33,928 nucleotides of DNA from the NCBI GenBank assembly GCA_904395335.1, contig CAJFNR010000021.1:1-33928 (forward strand). Reading direction: 5' to 3'. The notes under the pieces are model-generated. The model saw only the letters and a program-made list of their open reading frames with translations, was not told where the DNA came from and made no database searches. Position numbers and translations under genes: made by a program. Positions 26,758-33,879 of this stretch are shown here, in pieces; position 1 is the stretch's first letter, and every line of letters starts with the position of its first letter. The DNA comes from Candidatus Avimonas narfae. GTDB lineage: Bacteria; Bacillota; Clostridia; Oscillospirales; Acutalibacteraceae.

Positions 26758-27069
26758 ATGTCCGAAAAAAAGTCCGCTGATACAGCGAAAAAAGAAAAAT
26801 TTTTGATGTATAAGGGAAAGCCGCTGGTACGTATGGGAAATACCCTGTATTACGGACGGATGCAGGATCCCTATGTCGTTATGCTTCAGGTGCTTTCCAC
26901 CAAAGAGGTCAACGGGCTTTCAGTGGCGGACAAGGTTCAGGTTCAGCTGATGTCCACTGACCCGGATCTCCGCATGAAGGAGCGTATCATCAAAAAAAGC
27001 GAGAAAAACGGGTTATACAGCGCCATGGATATCGGCGCAATCTGGCTGGAACGGTCTTTGGAAAAATAA
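26758..27069 (+). CDS. Small conserved protein of unknown function
   Basis: 103 residues from ATG 26758, with GGGAGG 7 nt upstream. The N-terminus is Lys/Ser-rich (MSEKKSADTAKKEKF). A compact core follows with YKGKPLVRMGNTLYYGRMQD, VVMLQVLSTKEVNGLSVADK and QLMSTDPDLRMKERIIKKSE. There is no signal peptide, membrane segment or recognised domain. It looks like a small cytoplasmic protein conserved in related clostridia, which I cannot verify. It has its own promoter and a strong terminator. Confidence 0.75.
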   Translation: MSEKKSADTAKKEKFLMYKGKPLVRMGNTLYYGRMQDPYVVMLQVLSTKEVNGLSVADKVQVQLMSTDPDLRMKERIIKKSEKNGLYSAMDIGAIWLERSLEK

Positions 27070-27080
27070 GAAAAGAATAT

Positions 27081-27116
27081 ACACGGCCTGCCGAAAATCG
27101 GCAGGCCGTGTTTTTT
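27081..27116. terminator. Strong terminator between convergent genes
   Basis: Perfect 14-bp stem ACACGGCCTGCCGA (27081-27094) and its complement (27098-27111) with a 3-nt loop, followed by TTTTT. It could serve the gene at 27123 on the other strand too, since A bases lie before it. Confidence 0.9.
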
Positions 27117-27122
27117 GCTTCT

Positions 27123-27467
27123 TTAACGAACCGGCGTATATTCAATAGACGCCTGATGATCGGTAGCCTCCAATTTGAAAATCACGGGGCGGAGCCCGTC
27201 ATTGCAGCTGCATATGGCCACCCCCGGTTTGCGGATCCAATCCCCATAGTAAAACAGCTCCTCCCCGGCTCCGTGAGCCAGAGCAAACACATACTGATAG
27301 ATCGCCTTCCACGCCTCGTCACAGAAGCCCTCCGGCTTGGCATAGTCCGCATAAAACACCTGTCCGGCCTTCATCATCGGGCAGGCTTTCAGCCCGGGGA
27401 CGCCATACTCCTCCGCCAGCTCCCGGTCTAGGGTGGTTTTCAGCACGGTGATTTTGACCTTGTTCAT
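27123..27467 (-). CDS. TIGR04076-like small protein
   Basis: 114 residues from ATG 27467, with GAGAGG 7 nt upstream; the open frame to 27491 has no start signal. The arrangement MNKVKITVLKTTLDRELAEE, CPMMKAGQVFYAD, EGFCDEAWKAIYQYVFALAH and PGVAICSCNDGLRPVIFKLE matches the TIGR04076 family as I know it. Members are small, uncharacterised and contain conserved Cys residues, seen here in the CPMM and CSCND motifs. It lies 78 nt downstream of the MutS-like operon, in the same direction, and its GC content looks like the core genes. Confidence 0.7.
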   Translation of the reverse strand: MNKVKITVLKTTLDRELAEEYGVPGLKACPMMKAGQVFYADYAKPEGFCDEAWKAIYQYVFALAHGAGEELFYYGDWIRKPGVAICSCNDGLRPVIFKLEATDHQASIEYTPVR

Positions 27468-27545
27468 ACTGTACCCTCTCCCCTGCAACAACTATTGAGT
27501 TTTCTTATCCTAATCCCCCAAAGCTTCTCTCTGATTCCATGCAGG

Positions 27546-28970
27546 TCAACTCCCCGCATCCATGGATTCATGGCGAAAAGTAAATGCTTTATCGGAAAAA
27601 TAAAAAGCTGTCCCTCTATATAAAGAAATTTGTGTTCTTTCCGCCAGTCCAAACAAATGGGACACCAAAATCACCGGGATTTTGGCTTGCATAAATACAG
27701 GCAGGATATCGAGAAGCAACCGACGGCCTTCTTCATATACCGTACTTTGAAACGGCTCATTCAAAAGGAGCATGTCCTCGGGCGTTATGCTGTCCGTTAT
27801 TTTGGACAATGATTCACATTCTTCCTCAAAACGGCCTTTGTTGTTTTCTCCTACCGCAAAATGTGTATATATTTGATTTACCACCCTGACGGTTGCCTGC
27901 TTTGCCGGAATAGGCAGACCTGCCTGTGCGAACAACTGAGCGGCACCAATCGAACGCAAAAAAACAGTTTTACCGCAACCATTAGCTCCGGTAATAATAG
28001 TTAGGGGTGTTTCTATATAGTCATTAGGAACCGGTGGGAATTCCTGTGACAACGACAAATATATATCGCGCAATTGAACGTAGTTGTTCTTTTCTTCACG
28101 AGTGATTTGGGGCCAAATGTAATGAATCTTTTTTGACTTCAGAATTTCTAAATACCGCAAAGAAAAATCATAAAATAGCAAATCCTCTTGCAATGACAGA
28201 AACGGTTTGGCCAATTCCATACCAATCTCCCACAAAAAGTAGGACAAAGAAGGCATGGACTGGTCGATGGCCTGAGTGATTATCTCTTTGAACCTGTCAT
28301 TAACAACAAAGGCAGCAGCAGAAAGACCAGGGCTTTTTTTGAAATTCAGGTGCTGAAAGGATTCGATCAGGCTGTATGTAACCGTATTGAACTCCTCCCC
28401 TAAATCCGCCTCGATTACATAAGAAGAATCCATCAGCCGCAATTCGCTCAGTGAACATAAATAGGTATGAACCGTTAGGAATTCCGGATGGTTTATGGTA
28501 TCCTCCAGGTCTTTCCTCATCTGCTGCAGCCAATTCGAAGTCAATTCCTTTGAGTTCAGTACCTGCAGCAGTAGGGAATATTCATTAAGGACTTCAATAA
28601 CCATGTTCGCTGTATCCCTTACGGATAGCATCCGGGCATGGTTATCATAATTATATGGATTCTTTCTGTAATCCCGACGCTGTTCCTGAATCCCTAATAT
28701 TTTTTCCTGGATCCGACGAATGGAATTTGTCAAGGTTTCAAACACATCCGGATATCTTTGAAAATCGCATAGGCACTTCTGACGGTTAACAATCGTTTCC
28801 TCGTTTGTACAGGGAACAGATAACAGCCTGACTGCTTTCCGAGATATCTCTTCATTGCGATGCATGAAAGAAACAATTTCGCTGATTAACAAATCCTGTA
28901 TAACTCTGTTGGACAGACAATTTTCTTTTGGGCTATCCACGCTCTGATCAAAGAGAAGCGAAGATATCAT
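27546..28970 (-). CDS. MutS-family ATPase B (domain V with helical lever, no mismatch-recognition domain)
   Basis: 474 residues. The N-terminal ~300 residues are helical, like the MutS lever/clamp, with no N-terminal mismatch-binding domain (no Phe-x-Glu block). The ATPase domain has Walker A TGANGCGKT (327-335) and Walker B DMLLLNEP (399-406), where Asn replaces the usual Asp but the catalytic-position Glu remains. It also has ST (409-410) and a switch His in VSHLFG. There is no C-terminal Smr nuclease, unlike MutS2. Its ATG overlaps the end of the other MutS-like gene by 4 nt (ATGA), so the two proteins are made together, perhaps as a heterodimer. It ends the seven-gene operon. The function is unknown; the context does not suggest DNA repair. 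Confidence 0.8.
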   Translation of the reverse strand: MISSLLFDQSVDSPKENCLSNRVIQDLLISEIVSFMHRNEEISRKAVRLLSVPCTNEETIVNRQKCLCDFQRYPDVFETLTNSIRRIQEKILGIQEQRRDYRKNPYNYDNHARMLSVRDTANMVIEVLNEYSLLLQVLNSKELTSNWLQQMRKDLEDTINHPEFLTVHTYLCSLSELRLMDSSYVIEADLGEEFNTVTYSLIESFQHLNFKKSPGLSAAAFVVNDRFKEIITQAIDQSMPSLSYFLWEIGMELAKPFLSLQEDLLFYDFSLRYLEILKSKKIHYIWPQITREEKNNYVQLRDIYLSLSQEFPPVPNDYIETPLTIITGANGCGKTVFLRSIGAAQLFAQAGLPIPAKQATVRVVNQIYTHFAVGENNKGRFEEECESLSKITDSITPEDMLLLNEPFQSTVYEEGRRLLLDILPVFMQAKIPVILVSHLFGLAERTQISLYRGTAFYFSDKAFTFRHESMDAGS

Positions 28971-30484
28971 TTATCATCACCAACTTGTGCATCATTAGCG
29001 GCTATCCATCCCTTTTGTCTCCACTTCTTTATGAGATCATTATATGTCAGTCCATAGGAAGCGGCAATGAGTTGTGATTTTGTATCACATCTATCACTTC
29101 TTACGATTTTAAATGTTTTTTCATTAGTTGAAGTGATTTCCGGCGTATATAGAAGTATGGAAAATGTTTTTTCATGGAGATCATAATCCTGATGGGAATT
29201 CCATACGACATAGCAACAGTTTTCATGGAATTTTTTCAATATTTCATTACTCAATTCTGCAGATTCCTTTTGATTTGTAGATGAATAGATTTCATTAACC
29301 AAAACCAAATCATAAGCCCTTGTTTCAGATAGAATTTTTTCCATCCGCTTTTGCTCGTTTGTCAATCTTCCGGCATGAATGGCTTCGTCCTGAGCAAAAG
29401 CTGTATAAACGCAACCGATATATGGAATGGTCATTTCGTTTGCCGGCACATAAAAACCAACCAAAGCAAAAATCGTGCAAATTCCTATCATCCGTAGAAA
29501 GGCCGTTTTTCCCCCGCTATTTGTTCCGTGGACTAGTGATAAATATGTTTCCGCATAAAAATCATTCGGAACTATCGTATCTTTTGTTTTCAATAAGGAT
29601 ATATCAAATCCATTCAAAATATGAAGTCGTGCATTTTCTGACAGCCGCGGCAAGCAAAGAGGAATGCTCTTTCTTTTTAGAAAATCATATAAGATTCTTA
29701 ATGAGTCAATGATACAACCATCGCTAATGCCGTTTTCGGTTTGCAAAAAGGGATAGGAGGAACAAAACTGAGTACAGCACTGCAAAGCGCTTTTTACTTC
29801 TGAAAATCGCTCACCTAAAAAGGATAGATATTTGTCTGCTTCTGAAAGAGACAATTTCTCTCTCTTTTCTTTCATTTCTATGTGAAACACCGTCTCCAAC
29901 CCATCCAACAAACGTTTTGCATATGTTGCTTTTTGGACCTCAGGCATGACTGCTGCTGCCTTGTGCTCAGACTTTGAAGTTTGAATCCACAAGGCAGTCC
30001 TTCTGTATTTTTCCAATATCTGAAATAAATTTCTCAGTTGATTCTTCAGCTCACAGTAACAGGTTTTCCTTTGTTCGCTTTTGGCTATAGCGAAAACATG
30101 CGTCAATATGCTATCGGTAAACGCTATATTGATGGAGGTGAGACCCTCTATCATACGGCAGTAAGCCACAGCATAACGAATATGATAGAGCGACGTATCG
30201 GTTTTATCCAAATAAAAGGTCTTTATTCGATGTAAATGTCGAAAATATGATTCCGCTGTCTTTAAATATTCCTGTGCCATACGATCATGAAAACAACTCT
30301 CAAAAAACTCCTGTCTTCGCTTAATTTCATCATGAGGGGGAATTCTACATAGATAGTGTGTAACGGATTCCAACTGCTGCTGGTTGAGGAATGTTTTCAG
30401 CAAAGATAGAATTCCCATGTCTTCCAATGTCTGTTCCGACAGTCTGCGCTCCGAATGATATTCAAAAAAGCTGATTTCATCCAT
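28967..30484 (-). CDS. MutS-family ATPase A (domain V with helical lever, no mismatch-recognition domain)
   Basis: 505 residues. A helical N-terminal region (about 1-300, clamp-like) precedes a MutS ATPase with Walker A GTNSGGKT (320-327), a middle motif VYTAFAQDEAIHAGRLTNE (about 359), Walker B YDLVLVNEI (391-399, Asn for Asp) and SST (401-403). The switch His is in NSHQDY (about 431). After it comes an extra tail (about 440-505) with a basic, tryptophan-containing end. Sequence similarity to ATPase B is limited to the ATPase motifs, so they are divergent paralogues rather than a recent duplication. It starts 8 nt after the membrane-protein gene, with TAGGTGA before the ATG. Confidence 0.8.
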   Translation of the reverse strand: MDEISFFEYHSERRLSEQTLEDMGILSLLKTFLNQQQLESVTHYLCRIPPHDEIKRRQEFFESCFHDRMAQEYLKTAESYFRHLHRIKTFYLDKTDTSLYHIRYAVAYCRMIEGLTSINIAFTDSILTHVFAIAKSEQRKTCYCELKNQLRNLFQILEKYRRTALWIQTSKSEHKAAAVMPEVQKATYAKRLLDGLETVFHIEMKEKREKLSLSEADKYLSFLGERFSEVKSALQCCTQFCSSYPFLQTENGISDGCIIDSLRILYDFLKRKSIPLCLPRLSENARLHILNGFDISLLKTKDTIVPNDFYAETYLSLVHGTNSGGKTAFLRMIGICTIFALVGFYVPANEMTIPYIGCVYTAFAQDEAIHAGRLTNEQKRMEKILSETRAYDLVLVNEIYSSTNQKESAELSNEILKKFHENCCYVVWNSHQDYDLHEKTFSILLYTPEITSTNEKTFKIVRSDRCDTKSQLIAASYGLTYNDLIKKWRQKGWIAANDAQVGDDK

Positions 30485-30492
30485 TCTATCAC

Positions 30493-31158
30493 CTACCGCA
30501 AATCGTGAAAAGCTTTGCGCAATGCGCTTTTTTCTTTATGGGATAAAGAGCCGTTCCCATTTAAGGTATTCCTTTCTTCTTTACATTTTCTAAAAAAATA
30601 TTTTTCTGTACATAATTTCATACCATAAAAGTTATCTCCATTGGATAAGGGCGCGGCTTCATTTTCTCCCCAGTATATGCTCCATGGCTTGGGAATAAGC
30701 ATATAAATAGGTGTAAATTTGGATAGAAGAACCTCTCTGTAAATTTTATTTCGTACAGATATTCCATCTTGTATCAGATCGAATCGAATGTTTCGTTCTT
30801 TAGATATCGGTTCCATAATAATGGCCCCTGATATCGAAGGACTTCTTGCATATACTTTGAATAACCATTTGGATGGAGAAGACACAAAAATTTTGGTTGC
30901 CCGCTTAAAGGAACCACCCAATTTAATAATATAAGCCTTTCTACCATATACCACTAATAAATCGGCTGTTTTACCATGATTAAACCCTAATAAAGACCAC
31001 CAACGATGAAAAACAAAGAAGAAATCTTTTCTAACTCCCCAAATGAATAAGCGAAATAATAAACGGACTCGATTCCCTATATACCGGCAGAAGGGAATTC
31101 CCCAAACAATAAAAACAAAGGCGGCAAGGATCCAGATCACACTACAAAACCAGTCCAT
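30493..31158 (-). CDS. Membrane-anchored protein of unknown function in the RiPP operon
   Basis: 221 residues from ATG 31158, with AAAGGTGA upstream. One N-terminal membrane helix (about 4-24, FCSVIWILAAFVFIVWGIPF) is followed by a basic stretch (RLLFRLFIWGVRKDF). A soluble part contains TADLLVVYGRKAYIIKLGG and MLIPKPWSIYWGENEAAPL. The end is charged (EERNTLNGNGSLSHKEKSAL). I recognise no domain; the pattern is not that of an ABC transporter, a C39 peptidase or a lasso cyclase. It is 12 nt from the kinase remnant and 8 nt from MutS-like A, so it belongs to the operon and may anchor or export the product. Confidence 0.65.
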   Translation of the reverse strand: MDWFCSVIWILAAFVFIVWGIPFCRYIGNRVRLLFRLFIWGVRKDFFFVFHRWWSLLGFNHGKTADLLVVYGRKAYIIKLGGSFKRATKIFVSSPSKWLFKVYARSPSISGAIIMEPISKERNIRFDLIQDGISVRNKIYREVLLSKFTPIYMLIPKPWSIYWGENEAAPLSNGDNFYGMKLCTEKYFFRKCKEERNTLNGNGSLSHKEKSALRKAFHDLR

Positions 31159-31170
31159 AATTTCACCTTT

Positions 31171-31986
31171 CTACACCTCATTATTTTCTATTAATTTCTT
31201 CGCTTGTGTAACGGTAGTATATCTTAACTCATAGGTGGGATATTCGGTGAATCGATACAGCAAATGTAAATATGTAAGAGTTAATTCTGGCGGCAATAAA
31301 TGGTTATCAATTATTTTTTTCATAATTATTTGCTTTGATTTTATTAACTGTAAAATAGCATTATTAGAATATGAAGAAAAATATATAGATTTAATCTCAA
31401 TCGCTTTGTCAATTATATTTTTAGGCACTAATATAAAACGTTTATCATGATTACCAATATATTTCCCTGACAATACCATATTTTTACACTGATCTGTTAA
31501 TATTTTCATACCATTTAATCTAAGATGTATAGGATTCCCATTAGGTTGTACATTTAAATTATTTGATGATATTGCAACATAATCATCGGATATATAATTA
31601 TATCCATTGTTAATTAAATAAGTTGTTAATGTAGTTTTACCTGAATGTGTTGGGCCAATAAATAATAATGCTTTATTGTCTTTTTCTATCGCAGCACAAT
31701 GTAGAAGAACATAATTTTGAATAGGTTTACGGTAAAATGTTATTAAAGAGGAAATTTCTGATAATGCATCTTCTACGATATAAGGCTTATGTTTATCAAC
31801 GGAAATAATATAATAATATTTCTCTTTACTTATTTATATATTCAAAATATTCTTTCCTGTTGGTAATGTTAAATTATTATTCATATACATTAGTAAAAGC
31901 TGATTATAAAGGAACAAAGAGTTAGTTTCAATATATATAACTGGATTTAAATAAGGCCTAATAATTTTTAATTTGTATGTATCCAT
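31171..31986 (-). pseudogene. HprK-like kinase gene interrupted by an in-frame TAA
   Basis: One reading frame runs from ATG 31986 (GAGG upstream) to the stop at 31171, about 271 residues, broken only by TAA at 31836-31834 after 50 codons. The second part reads ISKEKYYYIIS, then YVLLHCAAIEK, a P-loop IGPTHSGKTT (about residue 111 in the joined protein), NYISDDYVAI and PIHLRLNG. These are the marks of the HPr-kinase-like proteins found with PqqD-like partners in RiPP and polysaccharide gene clusters. No usual start codon follows the stop until ATG 31509, which is after the P-loop. So it is either a recent nonsense mutation, a readthrough/sequence error, or two parts. The start overlaps the radical SAM gene by 29 nt. 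Confidence 0.7.
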
Positions 31987-33037
31987 CATTTACCTCATCA
32001 ATCTTTTGCTTAGCAATACGATGCAAAATTAAATACTTTTTATACATACAAAAACCATCTGTTCCACCGTTACATTTATCTTCCATTGCATAAGCGGGAC
32101 AACCGCCTCCACATATAGGCTGTGCTAAACAATTTTGGCATAATGAATTGTTTTTATAAAATTTCTTAATATTTAAAATTAATTCTTCTATTTTATTCGA
32201 CATTAAAACTTCATATAAAGATTGATAAAATATATTGCCAACACTATAAGGAAAATTAAACAGTTGACATAAATAAACGTTTCCATTTACATCTATACGT
32301 GGAGATATTTTAACTATTCCTTTATTCAATAATGGGCATTGACCCACCTCATGAGTAACATTTATCTTGATTAAAGCTCGATATTTTTCTGCTAAATGTA
32401 TTAATGTTTTCATACACTTATAGTTTTCCATTTCGTTCAAAGTTAAAAAAGAATTTGCTTTTGCTCTACCATATAAGCGTATAATTCCAAAATCAAGACT
32501 TCCAGCATTTAATTTTATAGCTAATTTTATAATATCTTCAATTTCGGTGCAATTAATAGAATTTATAACTGAATGAAATTTGAAACGGTAGTTGGTTTTA
32601 TTTAACATTTCAGCAACTTCGATAACCTTATTGAATATACCAGATCCTCTTACTAAATCATTCGTTTCTTTATTGCTTCCATCCAAACTAATCTGAAACA
32701 AAATTTTCTGACTCTTATCTATATTTAAAAATTTGCTAATATATGATTGCGTTAGTAGCGTACCATTAGTAATAACTGTAATATCAAAATTATTTTCCAG
32801 AAATAATTTTATAATTTTAAAAAATTCTGTATGTAATAACGGCTCACCCCCAGATAGAATTACTGAATAACAATTACGACTATACAATTGTTTAATAATA
32901 TAACGAATAGTTTGCAATGGAATTTCAGTAGAAAATTTTCCTGAATCGTTATAACAATGCCTGCAATTTAAATTACACGAATTAGTAATTTCAAGATAGC
33001 ATTGTTTGATCATATATTTACTTCTAAAATTTTTCAT
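31958..33037 (-). CDS. Radical SAM/SPASM peptide-modifying enzyme
   Basis: 359 residues. The radical SAM motif CNLNCRHC (Cys21, 25, 28) holds the [4Fe-4S] cluster that cleaves S-adenosylmethionine, and LSGGEPLLH (about 63) is the SAM-binding GGE motif. The C-terminal SPASM domain shows YLCQLF, then CQNCLAQPICGGGCPAY and later CNGGTDGFCMY, ready for extra Fe-S clusters. Relatives install thioether, C-C or similar crosslinks in ribosomal peptides. The ATG overlaps the PqqD-like gene stop by 4 nt (ATGA). The 56-residue peptide at 33393 is the likely substrate. Which crosslink is formed cannot be told from the sequence. Very AT-rich (about 30% GC or less by eye). Confidence 0.9.
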   Translation of the reverse strand: MKNFRSKYMIKQCYLEITNSCNLNCRHCYNDSGKFSTEIPLQTIRYIIKQLYSRNCYSVILSGGEPLLHTEFFKIIKLFLENNFDITVITNGTLLTQSYISKFLNIDKSQKILFQISLDGSNKETNDLVRGSGIFNKVIEVAEMLNKTNYRFKFHSVINSINCTEIEDIIKLAIKLNAGSLDFGIIRLYGRAKANSFLTLNEMENYKCMKTLIHLAEKYRALIKINVTHEVGQCPLLNKGIVKISPRIDVNGNVYLCQLFNFPYSVGNIFYQSLYEVLMSNKIEELILNIKKFYKNNSLCQNCLAQPICGGGCPAYAMEDKCNGGTDGFCMYKKYLILHRIAKQKIDEVNDGYIQIKNY

Positions 33038-33297
33038 TGTTCCACCAATATTATTTGTTCCTTTATCATGGACTGCAACATTTCATTGCAATCATTGATA
33101 ATTTCATCTTTATTATATTTTGAACTATAAAATTTCTTTATATACTCCGTTAAAATATTATTTTTTTCATAATGATCACATAACTCTAGCAACTGATAAG
33201 CAGTTTGATTAAGAATATAAATACGATTATTCAATTGAATAATGACCGTATCCTCAAAAATATCTTCAATTAAATTCGGATTTTTATATATTATCAT
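33034..33297 (-). CDS. PqqD-like RiPP recognition element protein
   Basis: 87 residues from ATG 33297, chosen because GGAG lies 6 nt upstream; a TTG at 33309 is possible. The pattern DTVIIQLNNRIYILNQTAYQ, LLELCDHYE and a helical C-terminal half fits the PqqD/RRE winged-helix fold. Such proteins bind the leader peptide and hand it to the modifying enzyme. Placement between the precursor candidate and the radical SAM gene, with 4-nt overlap, supports this role. Confidence 0.8.
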   Translation of the reverse strand: MIIYKNPNLIEDIFEDTVIIQLNNRIYILNQTAYQLLELCDHYEKNNILTEYIKKFYSSKYNKDEIINDCNEMLQSMIKEQIILVEQ

Positions 33298-33330
33298 ATT
33301 ATACTCCAAATCTATTAATTTAATAGAATC

Positions 33331-33385
33331 AATAATAAGAGCATATATTCAACAAGTAATTGTTCTAATATATGCTCTTATTATT
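33331..33385. terminator. Long hairpin between precursor and PqqD-like gene
   Basis: Perfect 17-bp inverted repeat (AATAATAAGAGCATATA at 33331-33347 and its complement at 33369-33385), with a further AACAA/TTGTT stem inside the loop. Read in the operon direction it lies 7 nt after the precursor stop, with no clean T-run on the minus strand; the T-run is on the plus strand. It could partly terminate or protect the precursor RNA, giving more precursor than enzyme. Confidence 0.65.
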
Positions 33386-33392
33386 CTGTTTT

Positions 33393-33563
33393 TTATGGGG
33401 CAGCATATCCAGTAACAGCTCCAGTACTACAATTATAGGCATCCCAACTATAGACCCCATAATAAAGACAGCCCCCAGGATTTACTGATCGAGCCATTGC
33501 TAGTATTTGAGAAGCTAACTCCTTCTCATCCAAACAAATTAATACCGGCTTTTCATATTCCAT
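33393..33563 (-). CDS. Candidate RiPP precursor peptide (56 residues)
   Basis: ATG at 33563, TAA at 33395-33393, with AAAAGGG upstream and a consensus promoter 45-70 nt ahead. The N-terminal leader-like part is MEYEKPVLICLDEKELASQI plus LAMARSVNPGG, acidic and amphipathic and ending in Gly-Gly at 30-31. The C-terminal 25 residues begin CLYYGVYSWDAYN, then CSTGAVTGYAAP. They hold two Cys (32 and 45), five Tyr (34, 35, 38, 43, 53) and one Trp (40). Composition is unlike the leader, as expected for a modified core. The gene is first in an operon with PqqD-like and radical SAM/SPASM genes. No homologue is recognised. The Gly-Gly cleavage site is an inference, and no C39 protease or ABC exporter is seen in the operon. 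Confidence 0.75.
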   Translation of the reverse strand: MEYEKPVLICLDEKELASQILAMARSVNPGGCLYYGVYSWDAYNCSTGAVTGYAAP

Positions 33564-33606
33564 AAATAATTTCCCTTTTCTTAATAGTAATTAAGAATTT
33601 TTAACT

Positions 33607-33635
33607 ATTATAATCTTAAAATATAAAATTGTCAA
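33607..33635 (-). promoter_or_regulatory. Consensus sigma-A promoter of the RiPP operon
   Basis: Minus strand TTGACA (33635-33630), 17-nt spacer, TATAAT (33612-33607): a full consensus match. It gives a leader of about 37 nt to the precursor ATG. It is the strongest promoter sequence in the window. Confidence 0.85.
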
Positions 33636-33730
33636 TACAATATTCCATTTATTTTATATATGTGATTTTTTTACAATTTTAGTTTGAGTTTTTGTGAAAA
33701 TAACACTCCTAATAAAATTTATCTATTTCT

Positions 33731-33879
33731 CTCCTCTACGCCTTCCCTGAAGTAAAAAAAGGAAAGCGAAGGCACAGAGGAGAAATACAGGCAATAGGTA
33801 CAGAAAAAGGACAAGATATCACGAAAATGACATCCTGTCCTTATGAAGAAGAGCGTATCACTTCCGTGATACGCTCTTC
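33731..33879. other. Three consecutive hairpins upstream of the RiPP operon
   Basis: Stem 1 at 33731-33782 (CTCCTCT/AGAGGAG and GCCTTC/GAAGGC around internal loops); stem 2 at 33807-33842 (15 bp with G-U pairs); stem 3 at 33848-33879 (GAAGAGCGTATCAC perfect 14 bp, loop TTCC). No gene is seen from 33640 to the window end. They may be terminators of a gene outside the window, a structured RNA or an intergenic repeat. Confidence 0.5.

Noticed and set aside
27546-30484. Ordinary DNA mismatch repair mutS genes
   Set aside because: Both lack the mismatch-recognition domain, are about half the size of MutS, have altered Walker B and sit in a peptide operon with no mutL.
30493-33563. Lasso-peptide cluster (because of the HprK-like kinase and PqqD-like protein)
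   Set aside because: No asparagine-synthetase-like cyclase and no transglutaminase-like protease is present, and the main enzyme is radical SAM/SPASM.
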